DNA of 49,640 bases from the NCBI GenBank assembly GCA_011391635.1, contig JAABQD010000021.1, positions 1 through 49,640 on the forward strand, read 5' to 3'. The notes below the pieces were generated by a model. That model was not told the DNA's origin. It did not search any database and saw only the letters and a list, made by a program, of their open reading frames with translations. Made by a program: the position numbers and the translations under genes. The stretch comes from Sulfurimonas sp. (GTDB lineage: Bacteria > Campylobacterota > Campylobacteria > Campylobacterales > Sulfurimonadaceae). The stretch's first letter is position 1, and each line of letters starts with the position of its first letter. This document shows, one piece after another, positions 24,885-33,907 of this stretch.

Positions 24885-26717
24885 ATGAAAAGAAAAATAT
24901 TATTAGCTTTGTCTTTATGTACACTGCTCAATGCTCAAAATCTTAAGGTGACTGTAGAAGAAGTTTTAGCAACAAATCCGAGTATTTTACAACAACTTAA
25001 AAATTATAACTCTACAAAAGAGGATATAACAATTGCTCAATCTGGCTACTACCCGAAACTAGATCTCTCTGTTGGAGCTGGATACGACAAAGTAAAAACG
25101 ACGAACTTTGAAACAAATCCTGATACAAAAAAATCTTTTGATTACAATTTTTATGAGAGTTCACTTACTTATACTCAAAACATTTTTAAAGGTTTTGAGA
25201 CCACATATCAGGTAAAAGAGCATGAAAATAGAACAGTTGCTGCTGCATACAAATATATAGAACAGGTCAATGCAGTTTCGTTTGCAATTGTCAATAACTA
25301 TCTCCAAGTTCTTAGACAAAAATCACTTCTTGATAATGCGAAAGAGAACATCGAAATAAATGAAGAAATTTTTACAAAAGTTCAAAAACTTTATGATTCA
25401 GGATTAACAACTCTCTCAGAGGTCAATAAAATAGAATCATCTTTAGCTTTAGCAAAATCGAATTATGTTGTTCAAGAGAATACTTTACTGGATGTTACTT
25501 ATAATTTACATGCTGTTTTAGGAAGATATTTAGACACAGAAGCAATGGAAAAACCAAATCAAGAGATTACTTTTCCAGCAACGGTTGAGGACGCAGCACA
25601 ATTTGCAATGCAAAACAATCCATCCCTATTAGTAGCTAAATACAATACGCGTTTAGCAGAAGCAACAAATCATAAAAGCAAAGCACCTTTTTATCCTCGA
25701 TTGGATTTAGAAGTTTCTGAAACACTCACAACAAATAAAGGTGATATAAATTATAACGATGAAAATGAGCGTTTTAGAGCAATGGCAGTTCTCTCATACA
25801 ATCTTTTTAATGGTTTTGCAGATACAGCTGCACTTCAAAAAAGTGTAAGCGAAGTACACAAAGAAGTACAAATCAAAAATCAACTCAGACGCGATACAAT
25901 CGAAGGTTTAAATCTCTCATGGGCTGCGTATGAAAAATTGGCACAACAGCTAGTACATCTTGAAAAGTATAAAGATTTTGCTGAAAAAACTCTCAATCTT
26001 TATAAAAAAGAGTACGATTTAGGGCGTCGTTCACTTCTTGACCTTTTGTCAGCTCAAAATGATTTTATTGGTTCAAAAGCACAAATTATCAACACGGACT
26101 ACAGTCAACTTTTTGCAAAATATAGAATTTTGGATGCTCTTGGTACACTTGTACCGACAATCATTGGCGACCAAAATATAGCTTATGAAAATGTAGGGCT
26201 TAAAGGTGAAACTCCATCAAATGAAGACAGCCTTCCAGTAGTGCTTGATACAGATACAGACTTAATCGTAGATGAACAAGATATCTGTAACAACTCACTC
26301 AACTATAAAATGAGAAGCACATATGGATGTGAAGTCACTTATGATGATACTGTCAAAATAGAGAGATATAGTGGATTTGTATTTGGAACAAGAGATGCTG
26401 AACTAACTCAAAAAGGTCAAAAAAGACTCAATGACTTGATCAATCAACTCAAACCTTATGGCTTAGAAAATATAAAATTTGAAGTTCTTGGAAATGTTGA
26501 TGATGAGAAAATGGATGAAGCGAAAATGCTTCTTTTATCAGCACAAAGAGCAAGTGTAGTCAAAGATAAATTGGTTGAAGCTGGAGCAAAAGCTGAAAAT
26601 GTAACTGAACATGCACAAGCTAATACAGCTCCAATGTTTACAAATGGCTTGTTCGAAAATGAAGGGCTTGAATTAAACAACCGTGTAGATATAGTTGTAA
26701 GAAAATTAAAAAAGTAA
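24885..26717 (+). CDS. TolC-like outer membrane channel fused to an OmpA-like domain
   Basis: This is a 610-residue protein from the ATG at 24885 (after AAGGAG; the earlier in-frame ATG lies inside the previous gene). It has a signal peptide (MKRKILLALSLCTLLNA). Residues about 18-445 are a TolC/OEP repeat pair with long coiled coils (GLTTLSEVNKIESSLALAKSNY, DLGRRSLLDLLSAQNDF). From about 452 there is a short Asp-rich DTDTDLIVDEQD segment, then a domain of about 120 residues that follows the OmpA pattern (AELTQKGQKRLNDL, LSAQRASVVKDKLVEAGA, LELNNRVDIVV). The GHTD loop is altered to GNVDD, while the Arg near the end is kept. It is the outer membrane exit of the type I system. Confidence 0.9.
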   Translation: MKRKILLALSLCTLLNAQNLKVTVEEVLATNPSILQQLKNYNSTKEDITIAQSGYYPKLDLSVGAGYDKVKTTNFETNPDTKKSFDYNFYESSLTYTQNIFKGFETTYQVKEHENRTVAAAYKYIEQVNAVSFAIVNNYLQVLRQKSLLDNAKENIEINEEIFTKVQKLYDSGLTTLSEVNKIESSLALAKSNYVVQENTLLDVTYNLHAVLGRYLDTEAMEKPNQEITFPATVEDAAQFAMQNNPSLLVAKYNTRLAEATNHKSKAPFYPRLDLEVSETLTTNKGDINYNDENERFRAMAVLSYNLFNGFADTAALQKSVSEVHKEVQIKNQLRRDTIEGLNLSWAAYEKLAQQLVHLEKYKDFAEKTLNLYKKEYDLGRRSLLDLLSAQNDFIGSKAQIINTDYSQLFAKYRILDALGTLVPTIIGDQNIAYENVGLKGETPSNEDSLPVVLDTDTDLIVDEQDICNNSLNYKMRSTYGCEVTYDDTVKIERYSGFVFGTRDAELTQKGQKRLNDLINQLKPYGLENIKFEVLGNVDDEKMDEAKMLLLSAQRASVVKDKLVEAGAKAENVTEHAQANTAPMFTNGLFENEGLELNNRVDIVVRKLKK

Positions 26718-26735
26718 AGTAATCAAAGGTAGTAA

Positions 26736-28904
26736 ATGTTTATAACAAGAGCTGATAATTTAAAAATAGATTCCTTGCTTGACTGCTTGGTTCTGTTTAC
26801 TAAACTTTATCACAAACCTTTTTCCGCAGAAGCACTCACCGCGGGATTGCCCATTGAGATGGGGAGGGAAACCCCTGAGCTATTTTCAATCAATAATGCT
26901 AAAGGGCTTTTTTCTCGTGCTGCTGAGAGAGCTGGATTAAAGTCAAGTATTTTAAGAAGACCACTTAACCAAATATCTCCACTCCAACTTCCTATGATAA
27001 TTTTACTCTCTAATCAAGGCTCTTGTATCCTAGATAGTTTCAGTAAAGATGGCGAACAAGTAAAAATAATTATGCCAACTGAAGAAGCTATAGAACAATG
27101 GGTTGATTTAGATGTCTTAGAAGATGAATATATTGGCTTTGGATTTATGATAAAAAAAGCCTTTGAACATACAGAAGAGAATACTAGATCAATGCATCTC
27201 AATCAAAAGCATTGGTTTTGGAGTACCTTAAAACTGTCATTTGGTATATATAAAGATGTTATTTATGCTACATTTTTAATTAATCTCTTTGTAATTGCTT
27301 CTCCTCTATTTACCATGAATGTTTATGATAGAGTTGTTCCAAATAATGCTATTGAAACACTGTGGGTTTTTGCTATTGGTATCGTTATAGTATATGTAAT
27401 TGATACATTCTTAAAGTTTACAAGAACCCATCTCCTTGAGAGTGCTGCCAAAAAAAGTGATGTCATTATGGCATCTATTATTTTTGAAAAAGTGCTTGAT
27501 TTAAAGATGTCGCATATCCCGACATCTGTTGGTGCATTTTCTAGTCATCTCAAAGATTTTGACAATATTAGAAGCTTTTTAACGAATGCTACTATGGCTG
27601 CTATTATAGACCTGCCATTTTCAATTATATTTTTAATTATTATCTGGTACATTGGTGGTGCAATTGTAGCTATACCAATTGTTACGACTTTTTTAATATT
27701 AGGGTATGCTCTTTTCATCAAAAAGGCTCTTAAGTCTAGTATAGAGAGTACGAAAGAAGCGGGTGCAAACAAAAGTTCTATTCTAATTGAAACCCTGAAT
27801 AATATTGAAACATTAAAATCTCTTGGTACACTCAATCAAGTACAATGGAAATGGGAAGAATCTACAGGTGAAATAGCTACGAAAACAATGAATACCAGAC
27901 TGTTATCAGCTACGATTCCAACTGTAACACAACTTTTTATTCAACTTAATAGAATCCTTGTAATCATCTATGGTGTTTATCTTATTCAAGCCTTTGAACT
28001 CTCTATGGGGGGATTAATTGCTGTTGGTATTTTAACAGCAAAAGCTTTAGGACCAATGGGACAAGTTGCATCTATTCTCACTAACTATGAAAATACAAAA
28101 GCATCTTACGAAGCCATCAATGATATACTTTCTCAACCTAGTGAAAGACCAAGTGGTAAAAAATTTGTTGAGAGACCAAGCTTTAATGGTCGTATTGAGT
28201 TTATTGATGTAACATTTTCTTATCCAAAAACTAATTTTCAAATTTTAAAAAATGTATCTTTTTGTATCGAACCAGGAGAACATGTTGCAATCATCGGTCG
28301 TATCGGTTCTGGAAAAAGTACAATTCAAAAACTTATTTTAGGTCTTTACGAACCTGATTCGGGACAAATTCTCATAGATGGAATAGATATCAATCAGATA
28401 GACCCTGCGGATTTGAGAAAAAATATAGGATATGTTTCTCAAGATATCATGCTCTTTCGTGGAACTGTAAAAGATAATATTACCTACCGTGCATCACATT
28501 GTTCAGATAGTGATATGATTAGAGCAGCAATCATAAGTGGAACATCTGAATTTGTAAAAAAACATCCAAAAGGGTATGAAATGCCAATTGGTGAGAGAGG
28601 CTATGGCTTATCTGGTGGTCAAAAACAAAGTATCGGTATTGCTCGTGCCTTTTTACTTGACTCTTCAATTATGCTTATGGATGAGCCTAGTAATGCAATG
28701 GATCAATTGACTGAATCAAGACTTATTGAAAGTTTAAGTGAAAATCTCAAAGGCAAAACAGCTCTACTTGTCACACAAAAAATGAATCTTTTAAAAATTG
28801 TGAATAGAATTATAGTTATGAACGAAGGAAAAGTATTCATCGATGCCGAAAAAGATGTCGCTCTGAAAAAATTACAAGGAGGTGGTAAAATTGAAAAAAA
28901 TTGA
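26736..28904 (+). CDS. Type I secretion ABC exporter, LapB type
   Basis: This is a 722-residue protein. Residues about 10-130 are a C39-like domain without the catalytic His-Asp arrangement (the HF motif is replaced by LSNQGSCILD), so it should bind rather than cut its substrate. Six membrane helices follow (about 175-440), then an ATPase domain with Walker A GRIGSGKST (521-529), signature LSGGQKQ and Walker B SSIMLMDEPSNAMD. This architecture is that of LapB/RtxB exporters for large RTX-type or BapA-like adhesins. The ribosome binding site is AAAGGTAG. Its end overlaps the adaptor gene. The likely substrate, the acidic Ser-Asp-repeat protein, lies in convergent orientation at the right edge. 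Confidence 0.92.
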   Translation: MFITRADNLKIDSLLDCLVLFTKLYHKPFSAEALTAGLPIEMGRETPELFSINNAKGLFSRAAERAGLKSSILRRPLNQISPLQLPMIILLSNQGSCILDSFSKDGEQVKIIMPTEEAIEQWVDLDVLEDEYIGFGFMIKKAFEHTEENTRSMHLNQKHWFWSTLKLSFGIYKDVIYATFLINLFVIASPLFTMNVYDRVVPNNAIETLWVFAIGIVIVYVIDTFLKFTRTHLLESAAKKSDVIMASIIFEKVLDLKMSHIPTSVGAFSSHLKDFDNIRSFLTNATMAAIIDLPFSIIFLIIIWYIGGAIVAIPIVTTFLILGYALFIKKALKSSIESTKEAGANKSSILIETLNNIETLKSLGTLNQVQWKWEESTGEIATKTMNTRLLSATIPTVTQLFIQLNRILVIIYGVYLIQAFELSMGGLIAVGILTAKALGPMGQVASILTNYENTKASYEAINDILSQPSERPSGKKFVERPSFNGRIEFIDVTFSYPKTNFQILKNVSFCIEPGEHVAIIGRIGSGKSTIQKLILGLYEPDSGQILIDGIDINQIDPADLRKNIGYVSQDIMLFRGTVKDNITYRASHCSDSDMIRAAIISGTSEFVKKHPKGYEMPIGERGYGLSGGQKQSIGIARAFLLDSSIMLMDEPSNAMDQLTESRLIESLSENLKGKTALLVTQKMNLLKIVNRIIVMNEGKVFIDAEKDVALKKLQGGGKIEKN

Positions 28905-30231
28905 TAAACCAATAGAATATACAGAAAAAGATTATGAATTTATGAGTAGTCTTAGTGCTGCTATTTTACAAACAACACCTTCTCGAGTAAGTAGAGTTAT
29001 TAGAATATGGCTTATTACCGTTTTTGTAGGAATCGTATGGGCTTCTTTTGCAGAGATTGATGAAATTACGAGAGGAGATGGAGAAGCTGTTCCTTATGGA
29101 CAAAATCAAATAATCCAAAATTTAGAAGGTGGTATTGTAGAAGAAATTCTTGTCAATGAAGGTCAAAAAGTCGTAGCTGGACAAGCAATTTTAAAAATCA
29201 ATAATGCAAAATCACTCTCCTCCTCTCTTACAAACCAAATGAAATATGAAGAATTAGAAGCCAAAAGATTGATGCTCCATGCCGAGGCAAATGACCTTCC
29301 TTTTGAAGTTGTACTCACTGAAAATCAAGAGCTCAATGTTCAATTAGAACTTGCGAAAAAACTTTATGATTCAAATAAACTCGAATTTGAAGCAAAAGAT
29401 GGTGCAATTGCAGAACAAATCAATCAAAAAAAACAAGCTCTTACAGAAGCAAAAGCGAGAATCGGTTCACTACAAAAATCCCTTCAATTTGTAACAGAAG
29501 AGATTGCAATGACAGAGCCTATGGTTAAAGAGGGTGTAAAATCAAAAGTTGATTTTTTGAAACTAAAAAGAGAAGCGAGTACTATTGAAAACGATATAGA
29601 AGCTGCTAAACTCTCTCTTCCAAGACTAGAATCTATGATAGAAGAGTTTAAAGGTAATCGAAGTGCAGGAAAACAACTCTTTTTTAGCACGGCTAAAGAA
29701 GAACTTAATAAAACAACAGCTGAACTCGCAAGAATCACGACACAACAAGCAGAATTCACAGACCAAGTCGATAGAACACTTGTGAAATCTCCTGTTGCTG
29801 GAATAATTCAAAAACTTTTTGTCAATACTGTTGGTGGTGTTATAAAACCAGGTGCAGATTTGGTAGAAATTGTTCCAACGAGTAAAAAACTCTACTTAGA
29901 GATTAAAATCAAACCAGCGGATATAGCATTTATCCATCCAGACGCTGAAGCTAAAGTAAAAGTATCTGCATATCCATTTAATATCCATGGTGGTCTTATT
30001 GGAAAAGTTGTATCCATTTCTCCAGATACTATCAACGATAAAAAAGAAGAAACATTTTATATTATCCATGTAGAAACAGATAAAAATCATTTAGGAACAG
30101 ATGAAAAGCCTCTTGCTATTATTCCTGGTATGCAGGTAAGTGTCGATATAGTTACAGGTAAAAAAACAGTAATGCAGTATATTTTAAAACCTATCTTAAA
30201 AACAAAGCAGTATGTCTTTACGGAGAAGTAA
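28891..30231 (+). CDS. Type I secretion periplasmic adaptor, LapC/HlyD type
   Basis: This encodes 446 residues. I take the TTG at 28891 as start. It lies 8 bp after AAGGAGG (28876-28882), whereas the GTG at 28882 overlaps that ribosome binding site and would be too close. One membrane helix near the N-terminus (about 30-47, IWLITVFVGIVWASFAEI) is followed by the beta-barrel and lipoyl half (GDGEAVPYGQNQIIQNLEGGIVEEILVNEGQKV), a long coiled coil (about 90-290) and the second half with KSPVAGIIQKLFVNTVGG. It bridges the ABC exporter to the TolC-like channel. It overlaps the exporter gene by 14 bp. Confidence 0.92.
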   Translation: MKKIDKPIEYTEKDYEFMSSLSAAILQTTPSRVSRVIRIWLITVFVGIVWASFAEIDEITRGDGEAVPYGQNQIIQNLEGGIVEEILVNEGQKVVAGQAILKINNAKSLSSSLTNQMKYEELEAKRLMLHAEANDLPFEVVLTENQELNVQLELAKKLYDSNKLEFEAKDGAIAEQINQKKQALTEAKARIGSLQKSLQFVTEEIAMTEPMVKEGVKSKVDFLKLKREASTIENDIEAAKLSLPRLESMIEEFKGNRSAGKQLFFSTAKEELNKTTAELARITTQQAEFTDQVDRTLVKSPVAGIIQKLFVNTVGGVIKPGADLVEIVPTSKKLYLEIKIKPADIAFIHPDAEAKVKVSAYPFNIHGGLIGKVVSISPDTINDKKEETFYIIHVETDKNHLGTDEKPLAIIPGMQVSVDIVTGKKTVMQYILKPILKTKQYVFTEK

Positions 30232-30232
30232 C

Positions 30233-30838
30233 ATGGAAATCATTTTTTTTAGCTCAAGCATGGATACGATTAGTGAATGGAAAATCAAACATGATATAGA
30301 GCATTCTGTTGCTTGTTATGATTTGGAATCTCTCAAAAATATATTGGCTAAAATAGATGATTATATTTTAATAGCTGACTATGACTCTGTTGCAGTTGAT
30401 ATTAACAAAATGATTACTTCAAATACTATCCCAAAAAATATGATTATTTTAGAAAAATCACCAGAAATTGCAACGGGAAAAATGCTCATTTCTCACAATG
30501 TAAAAGCATATGGCAACAGTAGAATGTTAAGTATTCACTATATACAGATGCTCCAAACAGTTTTAGATAATAAAACATGGACTTATCCTGAGCTAACAGC
30601 AGCACTTTCTAAACTTCCAACAAGTGAGCCTCTCAAAGAGGAGTCCATATCACTTCTAAACAATAGACTTACTTCTAAAGAGATAGAAGTTGTTAAACTT
30701 GTCCTGAATGGTTATACGAATGACGCTGTTGCTTCAACATTAAATATTACCACGAGAACTGTCAAAGCACATATGAGTTCTATTTTTTCTAAACTCCATG
30801 TCAATGATCGCGTTTCACTTGTAATACTCCTTAAGTAA
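30233..30838 (+). CDS. LuxR-family transcriptional regulator with degenerate receiver
   Basis: This encodes 201 residues from the ATG at 30233, 1 bp after the adaptor stop and after ACGGAGAAG. An in-frame ATG 21 bp upstream lies inside the adaptor gene. The C-terminal 60 residues are a LuxR helix-turn-helix (LTSKEIEVVKLVLNGYTNDAVASTLNI, then TTRTVKAHMSSIFSKL). The N-terminal part (about 1-120) has the length and strand-helix pattern of a receiver domain but lacks a clear acidic pocket, so phosphorylation is doubtful. It lies between the exporter genes and the enzyme cluster in one run, and may control the run or the adhesin gene. Family knowledge: CsgD-like regulators of this shape control matrix and adhesin genes. 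Confidence 0.85.
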   Translation: MEIIFFSSSMDTISEWKIKHDIEHSVACYDLESLKNILAKIDDYILIADYDSVAVDINKMITSNTIPKNMIILEKSPEIATGKMLISHNVKAYGNSRMLSIHYIQMLQTVLDNKTWTYPELTAALSKLPTSEPLKEESISLLNNRLTSKEIEVVKLVLNGYTNDAVASTLNITTRTVKAHMSSIFSKLHVNDRVSLVILLK

Positions 30839-30844
30839 TTTTAG

Positions 30845-32674
30845 ATGAAAAATGCTCCTTCTCTCAGCTCTTTTTTCTCTAATCTTCGAGATTCACTAAC
30901 ATATAATGTTCCTTTCAGTAGTAGTTTTGATGCACTTTTTGATTATAACAAAGAGATATCTCAAGTCTATATCACACTTTTTCAAGATGGAAATAAAGCC
31001 ATACGATGGGGTTCAAAAAAAGAGTCACTTTCAAAAACCATTAATAGAATCATTTTTAAGCTTCGCGAAAATTCAACTTTTGCTCAGTTCAAGATCAAAG
31101 AAAGTTCCACATGCCAGATTCTTTTTGAAATGGTAACTGAGGAAGCTCCATGCAATATACGAAACCTCACATCTATGAGAATGCACTCACGCAATCGATT
31201 TGAATCAGGGGTGAATGGACTCAAATATACACATGCCGGAATCACAAGATATTTTATGCCTACAGATGGTTATACACAATCAATTATGAGTGTACCCCAA
31301 CTTCTCAATCATCTCTCAAAACAGTGTGGCATCGCAAAACTGAGTGACAAAATAAGCCAGAGAGCTGACCTCATGCGACGAGAGCCAATAGAATATACTT
31401 TTATCAAAAGTATCGCATATATCTCTTACAATGATAAAGTTTTAGAGCTAGAACGAGGTTACCCTCTTCCTGTACTATTTAACAAAGATATCATGCTGGA
31501 TAAGACAATCAAAAGTATCGATTGGCTCGTTAAAAATATGAATGAAGATGGAAGTTTCTTATACTATTATGACCCATACAAAGACACTGTTGTCGATGAT
31601 ATTCACCCAAATATGATAAACCCTCTCTATAACAATATCCTTAGACATAGTGGTGGAACTATTTCTCTGCTTCGTGGATATGAACTCACTGGCAATACAC
31701 TTTATCTAGAAAAAGCAAAGAAATCTCTTGACTTTTTAGTTTCCACTTTTAGAACACATAAATATCAAAATAAATTTGCTTGTTACCCATTTTTCAACTC
31801 CAAATCAAAACTTGGTGGAGCTGGAATCGGGCTTGTTGCTCTCATGCACTACTTCATTCAGACAGGCGATAGAAGCTATAAAAAAGAGATGGACGGACTG
31901 GTTCGCCATATTTTAAGTAGAGTTGATAAAGATGGTGAGATGCTAGGATATTACATCCATCCAAAATTTAACAATGGCAAACCGCTCATCAACCCTAAAG
32001 ATGAAGTAAAAAAGGAACTTTTTTCATTTTACTATCCAGGGGAAGCACTTCTTGGTTTAGCACTTTATTTTCAGCATGTGGAAAATATAGATGAAGATTT
32101 AAAAAAAGATATAAGAACCAAATCTGAAATGGCACTCGACTTTTTAGTGAATGTTCGACCTATAAAATATGATTATATGTTTGAGTCACTTCCAGCAGAT
32201 GCATGGCTTATGCAGGCTATTGAAGAGTGGGTAAAAGTGGAGGAACTTGCAAAAGAGTCTTATATAAATTTCGTCTTTAATGATACAAAAACGATGTTTG
32301 AACACATGTATAAAAATGAAAATACACTTGACACGAACAAAGACTACATTGGCGGATTTTATTATGAATACGGCGACCATGTGTATCACGATGCTTCACG
32401 ATGCGAGGGTGTTGTGAGTGCCTATTATCTAGCAAAACATCTCAAAGATGAAGAAAAAGCTACATGGATTATGAAACATATGCTCCTGAGTGCAAAAGGT
32501 TTGATGAAAACTTTTCATGATGAGAAATCAGTCTACCCACATATCAATCAACAAAAAGCACTCCACAGCTTTAGATTTAAACTCACGCGTCAATGGGTAC
32601 GCGTTGATAGTGTGCAACATGCCGCTTGTTTTTTTGCAAGGCTTTATAAAACAGATGCATTAGATAACAAATGA
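30845..32674 (+). CDS. Two-domain protein: AMMECR1-like part and alpha/alpha toroid
   Basis: This is a 609-residue soluble protein. The N-terminal 220 residues faintly follow the AMMECR1 pattern (ISQVYITLFQDG...IRWG, ESGVNGLKYTHAGITRYFMP, VPQLLNHLSKQCGI). The C-terminal 380 residues show repeated helix pairs with a sugar-enzyme look: TIKSIDWLVKNMNEDGSF, GGTISLLRGYELTGNTLYLEKA, GGAGIGLVALMHYFIQTGD, YPGEALLGLALYFQHV and DHVYHDASRCEGVVSAYYLA. That is a glycosidase/epimerase-type alpha/alpha toroid, although I cannot name catalytic residues. It is the first gene of the enzyme cluster, 6 bp after the regulator, and has no signal peptide. It carries a core copy of the recurrent word (31106-31115), the first after a gap of more than 10 kb. 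Function not recognised. Confidence 0.65.
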   Translation: MKNAPSLSSFFSNLRDSLTYNVPFSSSFDALFDYNKEISQVYITLFQDGNKAIRWGSKKESLSKTINRIIFKLRENSTFAQFKIKESSTCQILFEMVTEEAPCNIRNLTSMRMHSRNRFESGVNGLKYTHAGITRYFMPTDGYTQSIMSVPQLLNHLSKQCGIAKLSDKISQRADLMRREPIEYTFIKSIAYISYNDKVLELERGYPLPVLFNKDIMLDKTIKSIDWLVKNMNEDGSFLYYYDPYKDTVVDDIHPNMINPLYNNILRHSGGTISLLRGYELTGNTLYLEKAKKSLDFLVSTFRTHKYQNKFACYPFFNSKSKLGGAGIGLVALMHYFIQTGDRSYKKEMDGLVRHILSRVDKDGEMLGYYIHPKFNNGKPLINPKDEVKKELFSFYYPGEALLGLALYFQHVENIDEDLKKDIRTKSEMALDFLVNVRPIKYDYMFESLPADAWLMQAIEEWVKVEELAKESYINFVFNDTKTMFEHMYKNENTLDTNKDYIGGFYYEYGDHVYHDASRCEGVVSAYYLAKHLKDEEKATWIMKHMLLSAKGLMKTFHDEKSVYPHINQQKALHSFRFKLTRQWVRVDSVQHAACFFARLYKTDALDNK

Positions 32675-32692
32675 ATGTAACAAAGGCTACGA

Positions 32693-33895
32693 ATGAATAA
32701 GTTACTACTTCTTTTATTTGCGGTCACGCTCCTCTTTTCTTACGACGCTACAACCAAAATAAAACTGATTGGTGACCCGTACAAATTGGTCTATGAAACT
32801 AAAAAAGATTTCTATGCTAAGAATATCTGGGATATGGCTGTTTTTGAGAATAAAATCTATCTTGGGGCAGGAAATAGTAGCAACGAAGGTCCAACTCAAA
32901 ATGCTGGTCCAATGCCACTTATCAGCTACAATCCCACAACAAATGAATTTAAAACTGAAGCAATCATTCAAGATGAGCAGATAGATGTTATAAAAATATT
33001 TGAAAACAAAATGTATATTCCTGGGCATGATGCAAGAGAAAATTGGGATTTTGCAAATTTTTATATAAAAACACCCAATCAAAGTGTAAAAAAATATAGA
33101 AATATTAAAGATGGTTTGCATGTCTATGATGTTGCCTTTCATGACAACAAAATCTTTTTAGCTCTAGGTGTAAAAAATGGGGCAGCCGTCGCTATCTCAT
33201 CCGACAATGCACAAAATTGGGAAATTCAAAAATTAGACCATTACCGAATAAATAGCTTTTTAGAAGTTGGAAAGAGATTATTTGCTACAAAACATTTTCC
33301 ATCCTCTTCTGCATTTAAAGAGATGTCACAAAGCAGAAAAAACTTTTTTTTTAGTGTAGCCGAGTATGATAATGAAAAAGGTTTTGTACCCAACTATAAG
33401 CTCGATTCTAAAGATTTTTTTCCAAAAACAACAAACTTAAAAGATGAATCAATAAAAATTATTCGCTCCGTAAAAATGAATGATAAAACGATTTACATCG
33501 GTGCTTATGCACATAATGATCATCAGTTTGAGCCTTTTGGAGCTTATTCAATCTCAAGTGCTGGTAAAAACTTAGATATAAAAAAAGTTCCACTCTCCAA
33601 CCACTACAAAATATGGGATATCTTAAAAAAAGACAATTCTCTCTACCTCTTAGCGTATGATGAGACAAACAAAGAAGTCAAAGTTTTCTTTACTAAAAAT
33701 GATGATTTTGACTCCTTTAAAGAGTATTTTTCTTTTAAAAGTGAAACATTCGCCCGCTCTTTTGAACTTTTTGAAGATAAGTTCTATTTTTCTTTAGGCG
33801 GAGAATTTAAAGATACAAAAAATTTCTCTTACGATGAAATTTCAAAAGACACAGGCAAAATTTTGCAATTTGATACAAAAAATATAACAAATTAG
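32693..33895 (+). CDS. Exported propeller-like protein A
   Basis: This is a 400-residue protein with a signal peptide (MNKLLLLLFAVTLLFSYDA). Its repeating short beta segments (WDMAVFENKIYLGAG, IDVIKIFENKMYIPGHDA, YDVAFHDNKIFLALG, GAAVAISSDNAQNWEI) suggest a beta propeller of the sialidase or YVTN kind. It is a paralogue of the protein encoded at 39.8-41.0 kb: both have L/I-GAGNSxNEGPxxNxG, PGHDA and the YIGAY/YLGAY...HQ..PFG segment. A direct enzymatic role is not visible; a binding or lectin-like role in the periplasm or at the surface is inferred. It precedes the Fic-MurF gene by 12 bp with an AAGGAG site. Confidence 0.8.
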   Translation: MNKLLLLLFAVTLLFSYDATTKIKLIGDPYKLVYETKKDFYAKNIWDMAVFENKIYLGAGNSSNEGPTQNAGPMPLISYNPTTNEFKTEAIIQDEQIDVIKIFENKMYIPGHDARENWDFANFYIKTPNQSVKKYRNIKDGLHVYDVAFHDNKIFLALGVKNGAAVAISSDNAQNWEIQKLDHYRINSFLEVGKRLFATKHFPSSSAFKEMSQSRKNFFFSVAEYDNEKGFVPNYKLDSKDFFPKTTNLKDESIKIIRSVKMNDKTIYIGAYAHNDHQFEPFGAYSISSAGKNLDIKKVPLSNHYKIWDILKKDNSLYLLAYDETNKEVKVFFTKNDDFDSFKEYFSFKSETFARSFELFEDKFYFSLGGEFKDTKNFSYDEISKDTGKILQFDTKNITN

Positions 33896-33907
33896 TAAGG
33901 AGAAAAG

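Noticed and set aside
28882..28890. GTG at 28882 as start of the LapC-type adaptor
   Set aside because: It overlaps the AAGGAGG ribosome binding site. The TTG at 28891 has proper spacing.
26736..28904. Bacteriocin-type ABC exporter with active C39 peptidase
   Set aside because: The His-containing part of the C39 active site is replaced, and the neighbours fit an adhesin exporter.
30233..30838. Response regulator with a working receiver domain
   Set aside because: I could not place the acidic pocket, phosphorylated Asp and Lys of a receiver with confidence.
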